Of a stretch of 64,000 nt of DNA, positions 22,989-34,732 are shown piece by piece (the stretch's first letter is position 1; each line of letters begins with the position of its first letter). A program made the translations under genes and the position numbers. Source of the stretch: Penium margaritaceum. Its lineage: Eukaryota > Streptophyta > Zygnematophyceae > Desmidiales > Peniaceae. The stretch spans positions 179,364 to 243,363 of the forward strand of contig SZWC01000829.1 of assembly GCA_023375785.1 (NCBI GenBank), written 5' to 3'. The notes beneath the pieces are model-generated. The model was not told where the DNA came from. It saw nothing but the letters and a program-made list of their open reading frames with translations, and did not search any database.

Positions 22989-23348
22989 GTGGAGGCTCTG
23001 CTTGTTCAGGCTGCAGCAGGTCAGGCTTCTGCTACAGCAGCAACCGGCACTGCTCAGACTGCAATCCGTGCTCGTGTAGCAGCTGCTGAGCGGACAGATG
23101 GTGCTGTGGATGCAAATGCAGGAGGAGGATCATCTGTGAAAGCAGCCCAGGGGTCTGGGACTGCTAGTGGTACTGCCATCAGCAACATGAGGCTCAGCAG
23201 GAAGGTGACGACTGGCGGTGCTGGCAGTGCTGGTGGTGCTGGCGGTGCTGGAGTTTGTGGAGGTGCTGGTGGTGTTGGCAGTGCTTGCGGTGCAAGTGGT
23301 GCTGGCGCAAGCGGGGGCAAGCAGAGGAAGCGCAAGGGAACGGCATGA
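22989..23348 (+). other. Ala/Gly-rich open frame after the transposase
   Basis: A 119-codon frame, Ala/Thr-rich and then made of GAGG/GGAG repeats from GGTGCTGGC-type triplets (23215-23320), ending in KQRKRKGTA. It may be a low-complexity C-terminal extension of the transposase or a triplet-repeat artefact. I do not recognise a domain. Confidence 0.35.
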
Positions 23349-23989
23349 CTTTCATGTTGTGTTGTGCAGGTTGAGCATCCCACTTATCATTGGATGCAGT
23401 GTTCATTCTTTGCTGGTTGCCAATGATGACAATGGTCCTTTCACGATGGATAGGCATGGCATGATGTGCTCTCCATTGGCTGGGCTGGTTGGGAACCTGC
23501 TCAAACTTGCATGTGAAACTTGCATGTTGATATCTCCCATGCTGCAATTGACAGTGTTTTTGTTGCATTTGCTTCATTGCCATTCTGACATAAGTTGTAT
23601 GCAATTGGCACCAGAAACATGACATGCTCAATCATGGACCAGAATTTGGGTGCTCTGTTCAAATGTAGACGTGGTGCAAATGGATAAAGCTATGCCCAAG
23701 TAGATGTTCTTATGACCCATTTTCAACTTTTTTACCAGATGACATAGAAGTTTTTCCATTATTTTGAGCATGTATGGCAGTTAGAATAACTGTTCAAAGT
23801 GATAGGCTAAAATTTGGCTGCAAGTTGGCCTATCCAATGCTGTGATTTTGCCTCTTCAGATACAATTTACATAGATGTACAAAAGGCATGATACATTGAT
23901 GCATCAATGTAGACAACGATGTATTGATGTTCGGGGTATGGGTGGCAACACTGGAAAGTGCACACACAAATCACAACGTGCAGACCTAT

Positions 23990-24769
23990 ACTAGACTGCA
24001 CACGAATTCTGTGGTTGGAGAGAGACTAGGAGCACCAAGATTTGGCTAATTCTAGAATGCATAGATAAAGGAACAAAGGAGAGATTACAATGAACCCTAC
24101 TATGAGCTTATTTATTGGAGACTAGCGGCTAGCCCACTAGGCCCCGTCATTCCCTTTGCAATTACGAACGGGAAATACGCAGGCCATGGAATATGAAACC
24201 ACAAGAGAGGTCTCCCGAAGCAATGGAACAGTCCACCGAGTGCCCAGGTCTTGACTGACGACAAGATATGTGAGTTAACTAAAACCAAACTCAGACTCTA
24301 TGATGGTTTGCTGGCACCATGGGCAGGCCAGAGCTAGGCAAGCTAGGCCTCTTGGGATGCCGAAGCACGTCACCGGGGTCTCTGGGTCTTTTCCATATGC
24401 AAACTACGTGAGACAGGAGAAAAGGTCTGTAAAGACTCGATGAATCAGCTTTGGGCCTCCCAATGTACCACTATAAACCACTTTGTACCCGAGTTTTGAC
24501 GACAGAAAGAATGCACAACATGTCACAGACAGTATGTCGCTAATCATCATAAGATCTCTCAGGGCTCTGGCACAAACCACCAAGTGCCCGGGTCTCATCC
24601 ACCAAGAAAAATCTACCAACCATGCATGATTGAACTAGGTTACTAGAATCCACCATGCGTGTCACTTTAGAAATAATACAACTGCCGAAGCAAAACTGGG
24701 GCAAGCCAAGAGCCGCTCCCTACACAACACTATCCAACACTCAACGAGCTCAAAGCCCATACACCAACA
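23990..24769 (-). repeat. E3 3' LTR
   Basis: It shares GGAGAG.TTACAA...CCCCGTCA with LTR A (390-470). Its right two-thirds align with 29790-30299 (GGAGAAAAGGTNTGTAAAGACTCGAT, CACAAACCACCAAGT, CCAACCATGCATG). It contains two copies of the GTGCCCGGGTCTCGACC-type module, near 24240 and 24584. The left boundary is not resolved. Confidence 0.65.
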
Positions 24770-24780
24770 CTGCCCTTGGG
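24770..24780 (-). other. E3 polypurine tract
   Basis: CTGCCCTTGGG on the plus strand reads CCCAAGGGCAG on the element strand, directly before the LTR start TGTTGGTGT. It corresponds to CTCCCCCTGG at 43166 and 43702. Confidence 0.6.
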
Positions 24781-25140
24781 CTACAAGAACTGTGAACAAG
24801 GTACTGGCTGAGAGGATACATACGCTCCCCATTGTTGAGAGAATCCTGGGAGCAAGAACCCCAACACTGCTGTGCTAAGATTGTTTTTCTCCCACTTATA
24901 TGCAGAAAGCTATGAACCTATCAGTTGTAGAGATTAATACATCTCCACCTGGCTCAAACGTTCGTGGGAAGAACAATCAAACAAAAGCTACACCTGAAAG
25001 TTACTGAAGATGTGGGAACGTTACAGAAATGAGAGGATGAGGCTACAAAGGCTACCATGAGCACAACTCACTCGTGCACCATCTAGCGCCTGTCACTCAC
25101 CAACTCGAGAGTGGTACGAGAAGAGTAAGTCAGTCTCACT

Positions 25141-25614
25141 TCAGTCACCCGGAAGCTGCCAGAGGTCCCAGCTGGCAAGGTCCTGGGCATCACTCTCATC
25201 GTACTCAGAGGGTGCAGGAGTAAAAAACATACTACCGAATTCTCCATGAATGGGAGAGGAAAGTGAGGCTTCATCCCTCACAACTTGCAACTGCCAGAGG
25301 TCCCAACTAGCCAGCTGTGGAGCTGTATGTGCGGAGAAGATGGTGCTGGAAGCTAGTAGGTTTGAGGGTGGGGATGATGCCAGATCCGTGTGTTTGGAGC
25401 TCGTCCCTGCATCTGGTACGTCAATTGTACACTCCAGTGTACGCAGGTACTCATGTGCTGTTGTAAACTGACCCTGGAGAAGAGAGGCACACTCACCATG
25501 ATCCTCATGAGTGACAACGCGATTCTCAAACTCAACATCCTCAAGCAACCTAAACACCCTACAGTAGGTTGTATACAAGACATCTACCACTCGATGCAAC
25601 ACCAGCGCCTCCAT
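25141..25614 (-). CDS. Unknown E3 ORF (LEDVEF protein)
   Basis: A 157-codon open frame of unknown function. It contains an LEDVEF...LLQGQ stretch that resembles VEDVDF...FLQGE in the E6 ORF (about 44130-44085), and an internal 9-residue repeat LASWDLWQL found twice near the C-terminus. It lies towards the 3' end of the element, where copia would carry RT, but has no RT motif. It may be the C-terminal part of the same protein as the knuckle region at 27.6-28.0 kb, now in another frame. Confidence 0.45.
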   Translation of the reverse strand: MEALVLHRVVDVLYTTYCRVFRLLEDVEFENRVVTHEDHGECASLLQGQFTTAHEYLRTLECTIDVPDAGTSSKHTDLASSPPSNLLASSTIFSAHTAPQLASWDLWQLQVVRDEASLSSPIHGEFGSMFFTPAPSEYDESDAQDLASWDLWQLPGD

Positions 25615-26214
25615 CTCTGCTGCCTAAAGCTGAGTGGACTGCAGGTGCTGTGTCTTTTGATGGATCACCTCTCCATAGGTCTCATGCTGGAGCCGGACGG
25701 TCAACTCAATAAAGTGGAGGCATGTCAAGCTATAAGGTAGGAGATGTGTAGAGCTCATAAGAAGAGAGGGATGGCCCGGATGTCCCCAATACTCACTGCC
25801 TCACCATACTCATCTTGTGGAGAAGGATGGGGGTGAGCTGAAGGGCGTCATAGAGCTGTCCGGGATGTCCCCAATACTCACTGCCTCACCATACTCATCT
25901 TGTGAGGCACTGTCTGAGGCTACGATAGAGCTGGAATCAGAACTATCTGGGTTCAACAACCCTCAATGAGCACCCCAGCCAACGTACCACATACTGCGCG
26001 CAACCACTCTTTTGCATCCCGCAAATCATACACTCAAAAGATGTGTGTGTATTCACTCCTCTACATGTCCCTGGTCATGAGGTGAGCAGGTACATCCTGT
26101 GGTAGGGGATTGTTTCTGGACGATGTCTCTGAGATACTAGCAAGATAGATCTCCTGCTCACTAAGTAGAGAATGAATCTCATCCTCCTCAGGAAGAAATC
26201 TTGCACACACATGA

Positions 26215-27390
26215 CTGGATCCTGTTGATGCAGGTGGTGCTGCCGATGTAGTCGATGCTGCAGATACTGCAGTAGAAGCTGTAGGAGTTATCACAGATGA
26301 AACAGGTGCAACAGATGTAGCTGATGCTGTTGGTGATTTCTACATCATGGGTGTAGCTCATGCAGCCAATGCTGCCGATGATGTGAGATACCCAATGAAG
26401 CTGATGCTGGAGATGAGGCTGAGGCTATGCATGAAGCTGAGGCTCTAGTTGAAGCCGATGCTGCTGTTGATGTCAACACCAAGGGTGCAACTGATGCACC
26501 TGATGGAGATGATGACGCTAGTGTAAATCGTGCCACTGAAGGTGTCAATGCTAGAGATGGAGCAGATGAGGTAGGTGGTACAACGGATACACCTAAAGGT
26601 GCTGACACTGCCCATGAACCGGATCCCGCTGAAAATGTCGACACTAATGATGAAGCTGGTGGACCTGATGGAGATGATGTAGCCAATGCAATGAATGTAG
26701 CTTGTGGGGCCAACGCTGCTGATGATTCCACTAAAAATGCTGCTGATGCTATTGAATTTTGCAGAAGCACCGGATGGAGCCATTGCAGTGGAAACTATAG
26801 GTGAAGAATCTAGTATCACTGATGCTGAAGGTGCTGTGGATAGTGTGGCTGACTTGGAAGATGGAGGCACTACAGTGGGACCTGATGCAGCTGATGCTTT
26901 TGACACTGAGGATGCAGTAGGTGCAGCCAACATAGGCACTGCCAGTGCACATGATGGTGCTGATGCTCCTGAAGCTGTAAATGCTCGAGATGATGCTAAT
27001 GCTGCCGATGTTGCCGAGACAGCTGGTGCAGCTGGTGCAGCTGTTACAGATAATGCAGTTGGTATTGTAGGTGATGCTAAAGGTGTGGATTTTGACACTG
27101 TAGATGAGGATGATGCTGCCATTGCTGCTAATACTGTAGATGCCACAAATGATGCCGATGCTGTCAATGCAGCAGATTTAGCAAATGAGGAAGCTGGTGT
27201 AGGTGGTGCAGATTTTTTGACTGATATAGCCAGTATTATAGGTCATGCAGAAGGTGTGGATGTGGAAACCACAGACGAGGCTGATGCTATGGATGCTGCT
27301 TAAGCCGTAGATGCTACAGATGCTGCGGATGCTACAAATGAAGCTAAGGCTGCAGATGAAGCTAAGACTACAGATGAAGCAGATGTACCT
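26215..27390 (-). repeat. GATGCTG-type low-complexity tract in E3
   Basis: About 1.2 kb made largely of GATGCTG(N)2 and GATGCAG/GATGCTA variants. Because of the period, both strands are open over long stretches (Ala/Asp-rich on plus, Ser/Ala/Thr-rich on minus). The minus strand is the element's sense strand, so an Ala/Ser/Thr-rich linker of the E3 protein is the likelier reading. No domain is seen. Confidence 0.5.
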
Positions 27391-27618
27391 GCTCTATCTT
27401 AATAATAGGAGTTACACTCAGGGATCCTGGTCCATCCTTGTTGCTCACTATTGCAATCAGAATGGACGGAAACCCATACCCCCCCTCCCTCGACTGGCAT
27501 AACAGCACAAGGTGGCGGAGACATTGACGTGCCAGAGGCGAGTCAAACAGGATGCGCTGTCCGCTGATGACATCGGCGATCAGGAGATCGACAGGAGGAG
27601 GTAGTAGACAGTGGCTCA

Positions 27619-28250
27619 TCAGCCGGTGGAGCAGAGGATAGAGTGGATAGCCGCGGACTTAGATGGAAGATACAGTCCAACTATAGAAGCTCCATCAAAT
27701 GAAGACGGTGAAGAGGAAGGAGTTGAGGTCAAAATCGAACAGGAAGAATGAGAATTCTCTGCAAGAAAATGGTCACTGAGATGCTTCATCATCTGCCTTA
27801 GGTCCTGGAGCTTGGTTTCCAGGATGGCTAAAGCTCCGGTGAGAGGTACGGCTGAATCAGGTTTGTATCCTATGGAGGGTGAGGAGATGCACGGGACTGG
27901 AACCAGGGTGGATGCCACTCACTAGGGCATCGTTGACATTGATGCCAACCTTGGCATCCATCTTCGCAGAAGTGACAGGAAAATCCACAAAGGGGTGGTC
28001 CATGCTGTCGGAGAGTGCTGTCTCATGATGGCATAGATTTCAACCACAGGGACGACTTGCTAGCAAGGCCAAGAGAAGGTGGTATTGACTGCCACAAGAC
28101 CATTCCTGGGGTCCACTGGTGACCAGGGTGATGGAGAAATCTATTGCCGAGAGGTGTAGGAGGAGACCACGGAGAAGGCTGGTCAAAGAAACCACAAGTG
28201 ATTGGTACAGGCGGTTGGGTCACAACACTGGCAGGCTGATGATACAAGTA
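27619..28250 (-). pseudogene. E3 gag-like protein with zinc-knuckle remnant
   Basis: Going 5' to 3' on the minus strand: a Pro-rich segment (28247-28023), a knuckle at 27936-27977 with C..C....Q....C (His replaced by Gln), a GWHQCQRCPSEWHPPW block, and then a region (ALAILETKLQDLRQMMKHLSDH) that looks like a short coiled coil, followed by a Ser-rich segment ending DGASI. The same order occurs in E6 (45173-45799), where the knuckle His is intact. The knuckle and the coiled coil are in different frames here, so the copy is broken. The role inferred is nucleic-acid binding and particle assembly. Confidence 0.65.
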
Positions 28251-29249
28251 TTCATGCAGAGGGCTGTCTCAAGGTGATGGATGAGGAAGGCGTGGAGAAC
28301 AAAATCCCCTGATGGTGTAGAGACTGACCACAGAGGTGACCAGTCAACGAAACTGTGAGGTGGTGGCGTCTGAGGCAAGGTCACCGTGTTTCAAGGTGAG
28401 AGTTGATGAGAGTGAGTGGGCGGCAAGGCAGGCGACCACAGGAGCGCATGGCCACGGAGACGAGAGAACGGCCGTCACCCCTCATGCCCCATCATGTATG
28501 AGGAAGGAAGATGGTGGGAGTGAGATCAAAGCATGCCATTGCTAGGCGGCATCGAGAATGTACACGGGTTAGGATGAAGAATACGGTCTCTGGGTTGTGG
28601 TCAAACCCATCAAGTGAACAAAGGATCGGTCCTACTCACTGTAGGACACCCACCAGGATGCGTGAGGGCAGGGTAGACCAAAAGAGGACAAGGGTGATGA
28701 GCACATAATCTTTGTGTTACAAAAGATAGTCACAAAAGTCTAAAATGGTTTGACTTGAGTAGAACGTGCTAGGTTGCATGCTCATTGTGCTAGAATTCAA
28801 TTGGAAGAAAATGAGAAAAAAATAGAGATAAGAGATAACATCACTGAAAAAGAAGACAGAAGAAGGAAAAAATAGTGTGTGATGTTTACGGAGTAACGCT
28901 TCTCCAAGAAATGTTACAAAACAATCCCCTTGACAGCCTAGATTGACGCGTCAACCTGGATGGTCCTAAAACTTTCCTATGTGCTGGTTGTCAACGATGG
29001 AAACCATCGTTGCGATGGCACGGGTGGGATCATACCCTCATGAATGCACTGGTGGTTTCTCACGAGCAACCTTGATACAAGATGCAAGAAATCAGTGGTG
29101 AGACGCAGATGGGAGAAGACAAGAAATGGACAACGACCTCGCCAATGTCAGACTTTGGCAAGGTTTTAGGGAAGCCTTTTTGGAAACTGCAGGAGCAGTA
29201 GCAGCAGCTGTGAAGTCAATGTGATGGGCACGTAGTGGTGATGGATCAA
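28251..29249 (-). other. E3 5' region without assignable gene
   Basis: It lies between the gag-like segment and the leader. Short broken frames only. A poly-purine patch (28800-28880) has no evident role. Confidence 0.4.
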
Positions 29250-29700
29250 TGCGCACAGATCAGTATGCCGCCCCTGCTGCCGTAAAATGCTACTACAATT
29301 GCACACTGCTACACTACACCTACTCGCTGCTAATGTTGCGCTGCTGCATTTGTTGGTGCTCATTGCTTGAAGGACTCTCGGTGCCGCTGAAGCTACAGGC
29401 TGTAGACCAATCAAGGTTGTGGCTTTTGCTTCTGCACACTGCTTGCGTGATGGAGTCACACTGGTACACTGCTTGCACACTAGCTGCATGCTAGTGCGCT
29501 CCAGCACTCGTTGCTGCTGGCTGCATGCAGCACTCGTTGCTGCTGAGGCTACAAGCTTCTTCTTCACAAGGACGCTACAGCTGCTTCTACGCAATGCTTT
29601 CATGCTGGTTGGGGGCTGGTACGCTGCTTGCACACTGGCTACACGTTGATGAGCTGCTTCCAGGGTACCATGCTGCTTGCACAATTTCTGCTTGATGCTT
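29250..29700 (-). repeat. GCT-rich leader of E3
   Basis: Repeated GCTGCT/GCTACACT/TGCTTGCACACTGGCTACACG units, equivalent to the leaders after other PBS sites. Here it abuts an LTR that has lost its PBS-proximal end. The phrase TGGTACGCTGCTTGCACACTGGCTACACG is imperfectly repeated (near 29460 and 29615). Confidence 0.5.
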
Positions 29701-29789
29701 GTTTTGCATGCCAAGCGGTCACTCACAACAAACTCAGCTTTTCCAGGAAAAGATTGGTGTTGACTTATTTTTCTCGGCAGCGGCAGCTA

Positions 29790-30299
29790 TGTCTGGACCA
29801 AGAAGATGATATGCAATGTACCCAAAACACACTTAGACTCTCCGGTGGTATGCTAGCACCACTGGTATGCTAGAGCTCGGCAAGCTAGACCTACCGAGAC
29901 GTCGAAGCATGTCACTGGACATCTGGGTGTTGGCCATAAGCAGACTACATGCAACAGGAGAAAAGGTGTGTAAAGACTCGATCAATCAGTTTTGGGTCTC
30001 CTGATGTACCAGTACAAACCACTGTATGCTCGGGTGTTAACCATAGAGAGAAAACACAACATATCACAGACGATACGTTGCTAATCACCATGATGTCTCC
30101 CGAGAAATTGGCACAAACCACCAAGTTTCCACATCTCGACCACTAAGAAAAGTCTACCAGCCATGCATGGGTGAACTAGGTGACAAGAATGAACCATACG
30201 TTTCACAGAATAAGTAATGCAATAACCGAGGATAACCGAGAAGTGCTCCCTACACAAAACTATCTGACACTCATACAACTGAAAGCCCATACACGAACG
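29790..30299 (-). repeat. E3 5' LTR (truncated)
   Basis: It aligns with 24270-24769 at moderate identity. It ends CATACACGAACG, against CATACACCAACA in the left copy. About 250 bp at the PBS-proximal side are missing. Confidence 0.65.
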
Positions 30300-30390
30300 C
30301 TTGCTAGTGCATTTGCTAACTGGACAATGTCACAACGCCAGTGGCAGAAAGGATAGGAAGTTTCCTAACAGTTTCTCATGGTATCATAGC
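30300..30390 (+). repeat. E8: LTR end plus primer-binding site, plus strand
   Basis: The last 79 bp of an LTR resemble the end of the E7 LTR (GCTAGTG..TT.GCTA.CTGG) and finish CTCA at 30378. The next 12 bp, TGGTATCATAGC (30379-30390), are the PBS with one mismatch. This element points right, opposite to E3, and is truncated on both sides. Confidence 0.6.
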
Positions 30391-31400
<1,010 letters not shown>

Positions 31401-32189
31401 GCAACTACAAGCAACCCATGCTAAAGTTGCCACAAAAAGGGAGTAACGAGGCCACCACTTCTCCTTCCCATAGTGCAAAACCTTCCAAAAAGAAACAGAA
31501 ACAAGAACTTAATGTTGCACTGAGGTGCACAAGGTTACGTAACAAAGAGTGCATTTTTGGTATTGTGGCCAAGGGAACAGAATAATACCAATTCAAGTTT
31601 AGTAACAAAGCATGTTTACTCAAATCATCCATCACTTTTGTACATCTATGTTCAATAAAAGTTTGTTATAGACTTTCATCTATACCTTTTTCTTTGTTCC
31701 ATACAAAACTGCATATGACAATCTCCTAGAAACTCTCTTGTGGATTCATTTTTCAAAACAAACATGCCAAATTCAACAATCACCCTAGTTTCTTGTATTC
31801 TACTCATTTTTACACATGGAAGTATTCCATGAATAAAGTTATGTACATTCATAATACCTATATATGTGTGACCATGTCTATATACGTCTAGATGCATACA
31901 TTTATGACTTTATACATGTAAACTAGGATTCATAAGTATAAATTTTATCTAATTCATGCATTTTTTCCTTCTTGCACACATGATATAACAACACCATGTC
32001 AATCATTTGTTATGAATATGTTGGTGACCAACACCGTCTTTGTCAATTCATGAAATCATTCATTATGCATTAGTTTAAGAAATCAGTTGTTTCATTTTTT
32101 TCCAGAGAATTTCCTCTGCATTGAATACTTTACATTTTGTTATATAGCACATAGAATTCAGGTGTGTCGCTTTTGCACTCTAGAGTTGG
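31401..32189. other. AT-rich unassigned interval
   Basis: Nothing recognisable: no plausible coding frame, no LTR boundary. Markedly more AT-rich than its surroundings. Confidence 0.4.
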
Positions 32190-32943
32190 GCAGTAATTTT
32201 TGTTTGTTTATGCCCCGTTGGAGTTGCCGCCCCTAAAAGTGCCACTACCCACACACCTTAGATGTGAGGTCTAGGACAATATGTACCAGGCTCATTCCTC
32301 ATTTTAAACATACAATTTGGTCTTAGATGCCCCTCACAGAGCTGTCCAACTACGGAAAGTTATGAAGGAGACACTGTTTGGTCTAAGCCCCACAATTTAG
32401 AAGCTGACCAGCACCTTGCATAAAAGTGACCAAGTGTTAAGTGGAAACAGTTGCTAGCTAGGAGCTGCTCAATGAGGAACCGTGATCCTGAGTGTGATAT
32501 CTTCTCCTAGCTGAAATGCAAGGAGTGGACTGTAGGTACCATTGTGTTGGCCCTGTTTTCTAGTTTGTTTACCTCAGGCTGGTTGACAAAGGGTTATGGG
32601 CCCACGCTGACCAATTGTCAGGGACACTTAGCTCAACTTTGGTATGCTCTCTCCAGGTGTGCACGTCAGCTCCATTTACTCCATCAACTCTATGTGCTTC
32701 ATCAGCTCCAACTGCTGTGTTTGCACTCAGCACACAGGGACTAAGAACAAGCTCTACCCTTGGAAGTACGACCCTTAGGTCCCAACAAGGACAAGCTCTG
32801 CCCTTGGAGGCAAGATCCTAGGTGTACTGGTGTGAATTTTCTTCTCTGTCTGCAGGCAAACATTGGCTGAGGGGTAAGCAACGGATTTGCACCTTGAAAC
32901 CGGTAGTAGACATCAGTTACTGTCAGCCTACATTGGCCTCAAC
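32190..32943 (+). repeat. E4 5' LTR
   Basis: It ends CCTCA, followed by ACGTATCAGATAT, a decayed PBS. The end matches the N1 LTR (15050-15425). The start is diverged from the 3' copy and not sharply defined. Confidence 0.6.
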
Positions 32944-33070
32944 GTATCAGATATTTAGAAAGTAGAAAAGGGTAGCTAAAATGGTTGACCCATCATGAGT
33001 AGTGGGGGCTGGCACAGAGCAGCCCTCAAACTCAACGGTGGCTACCACATGACAGACCACTCGAGTAACC

Positions 33071-33864
33071 GTGAGTGCTACCGCACTGCCGCAAGGTCTT
33101 GGATCCTTGAGAGGAATCCCCATTTTCAAGGGGAAGGAATTCCTGCTCTGGAGATCACAGTTTGAACTGGTAACAAAAGTGCACGGCTTCATCAAGCTGT
33201 TGAAGGGAGAGGAGCAGGTTCCCTTGGAGGGCTCACCTGAGAACGAGGCATGGATGGAAAAAATGATATTGTCATGTTATTCATCAGCAACGTGGTAGCC
33301 AAGAAGTATTTTTCCATCATTTCCCGGTACACACTGGCTTCAGATGCTTACGCCAGGCTCAAGCATGTGCACCAATCCACCTTCATTGTAGACATGTCAT
33401 TCATCCTACAACAGCTGATTAGCACCAATAGGAGTTTGAAGGACTCCTTGGCAAGGCTCACCAAATATACTGGGACCTTGATAAAAACATGCAGGCCATG
33501 ATCCTCCTCATGGCGCAACTGGAGAGCTGGAGCCCAATGATCACTGGCATTGGTGGTTGGAAGGAGGATGACCTGACGTATGCGGCAGTGTCTAAGTACA
33601 TGCAAAATGAGGCCATGTGCCAAAGCGGTAGTGAGGCCAACTTCTCAGCCTATGCTGCATGCTATGGTGGCCACAGGGGAAAGGTCGGCCTCTGGTCAAA
33701 ATGGCAACAGTGGAAATGGTGGCGGTGGAGGCAACAATGGCGGCAAGGCTCCCAACCGACACGGAAACTTTTGCAACTGCGGCAAACCTGGGCACTGGGC
33801 AAGAGAGTGCAGATTGCCAAAGAAGGAAGACGACGGGAGCCGTGCAAAAAAAAAAGGCCAGTAG
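33071..33864 (+). pseudogene. E4 gag
   Basis: The frame from 33071 begins MSATALPQGLGSLRGIPIFKG with the FLLWRSQFE block typical of copia gag N-termini. It then shifts near 33290 (VVAKKYFSIISRYTLASDAYARL) and again near 33490, and reaches a Gly/Asn-rich tract and a knuckle at about 33770 in which only one residue separates the first two Cys (CNCGKPGHWAREC). It ends KKKGQ then TAG, where the deletion junction begins. The capsid/nucleocapsid function is inferred from position. Confidence 0.75.
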
Positions 33865-34303
33865 AAAATGTGGCGAAGAGGCTACCACGATACCCTACAC
33901 GCCACAGAGCAACGGTGTGTCCAGACGGATGAATCAGACCATCATCGGCATGGTGCGTATCATGCTCTTTGACGCAAAACTCCCATCGCAGTTCTAAGCA
34001 GAAGCTACACGAACGGCATGCTACCTCATCAACCTAACTCCTACAGCTACTCTGGGCATGCGTGGCAAGAATAAGGGCAAGCAACAAATCACGCCATATG
34101 AGGTGCGGTTGGGAAAGAAGCCGGACGCCTCATACCTGGAGGTCTTCAGCTACACCGCATGGGCAAAGGTCCAGGCGGGGGAAGATGGCGGCAAGCTGGA
34201 TGCGAGAGCACGGAAGTGTGTTATGGTGGGCTATGAATCTGCCCAATCACCTTTGGGACCTAGCAAGAAAAAGGCTTATCACCAGCCGGGACGTGGCCTC
34301 TGA
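33865..34303 (+). pseudogene. E4 integrase C-terminal remnant
   Basis: Immediately after the gag knuckle the sequence jumps to the end of the integrase core: IPYTPQSNGVSRRMNQTIIGMVR (from about 33890), AEATRTACYLINLTPT, then PYEVRLGKKPDASYLEVFSY and KCVMVGYE. The protease, the HHCC zinc block and two of the three core acidic residues are absent, which indicates an internal deletion of roughly 1.5 kb relative to a complete copia element. A TAA interrupts LPSQF*AEA. Confidence 0.78.
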
Positions 34304-34732
34304 TTAGAGGACACTAGGCAAGGGAGAGTTGCTTGATCCCACGCAAGGCAAAAAACAAGGAGAGTTTTTGGTGTTGCTGGAGTTGGGAGATCAAGCTCCC
34401 AGAAGCTGGCAAATGGTGCCAGAGTGGAAGGTCACGAAGAATGGTGGTGCGGCAGGGAGAGCGGTTGTGCAGGCTGACACAGCGGCGAGCTCTGACACAT
34501 CAGCGAGCTTTGACACAGATTCGGAGACATCTGAGGCCTCTGAGACCAGATCAAAGGCCAGCAGGTCTTCACCAGAGGAAGATTCAACTTCAGGGCAGCC
34601 TACACCATAGGAGCAACAGGAGAACAGAGATGATGCAAGAGCAATGCTGCACCACAGCATGCGGCACAAAAAACAAATGCCACAGTATGATGCTAACACC
34701 AGAAGCTGGACCGGACTGAGCTAGTCATGTTT
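34304..34732 (+). pseudogene. E4 integrase-RT linker
   Basis: Ser/Thr/Asp-rich sequence (TSASFDTDSETSEASETRSK) typical of the variable linker between copia integrase and RT. Stops break it. No catalytic motif is expected. Confidence 0.55.

Larger units (their letters stand above)
19239..23953 (+). mobile_element. hAT-superfamily DNA transposon (degenerate)
   Basis: The left end CAGTGTGAC and right end (complement CAGTGTTGCC) fit hAT terminal inverted repeats and flank a transposase pseudogene. Subterminal clusters of ATCGATGT/ACATCGAT lie at about 19300-19330 and 19435-19465 on the left, and related TACATTGATG repeats at about 23870-23930 on the right. Such clusters usually bind hAT transposase. 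The expected 8-bp duplication is not recognisable (ACACATAC versus GAAAGTGC, or ACACACAA if the end is shifted), so the ends are approximate. It sits inside the E2 right LTR and is therefore younger than E2. Confidence 0.78.
8795..23975 (-). mobile_element. E2: degenerate minus-strand copia element with nested insertions
   Basis: Two LTR copies in the same orientation (8795-9532 and 18537-19238 plus about 23954-23975) bracket minus-strand copia fragments in the correct order from right to left: leader, gag, protease, integrase, RT, RNase H. A plus-strand copia fragment (N1) interrupts gag, and a hAT transposon interrupts the right LTR. Frameshifts, nonsense codons and a mutated RT active site show it is dead. 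I could not find a convincing target-site duplication (GGGCA left, ACGTG right). Confidence 0.8.
23990..30299 (-). mobile_element. E3: pol-less minus-strand LTR element
   Basis: The left LTR ends at 24769 with ACACCAACA, followed by a polypurine tract complement (CTGCCCTTGGG). A related LTR copy lies at 29790-30299 in the same orientation. Between them I find a zinc-knuckle gag-like ORF, low-complexity repeats and an unknown ORF, but no protease, integrase or RT motif in any frame. A GCT-rich leader adjoins the right LTR. This layout is that of a large non-autonomous derivative. The right LTR lacks its PBS-proximal part, so the element is damaged. Confidence 0.65.

Noticed and set aside
26704-27303. 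199-codon Ala/Asp-rich plus-strand frame
   Set aside because: Antisense to E3 and produced by the GATGCTG periodicity. No independent support.
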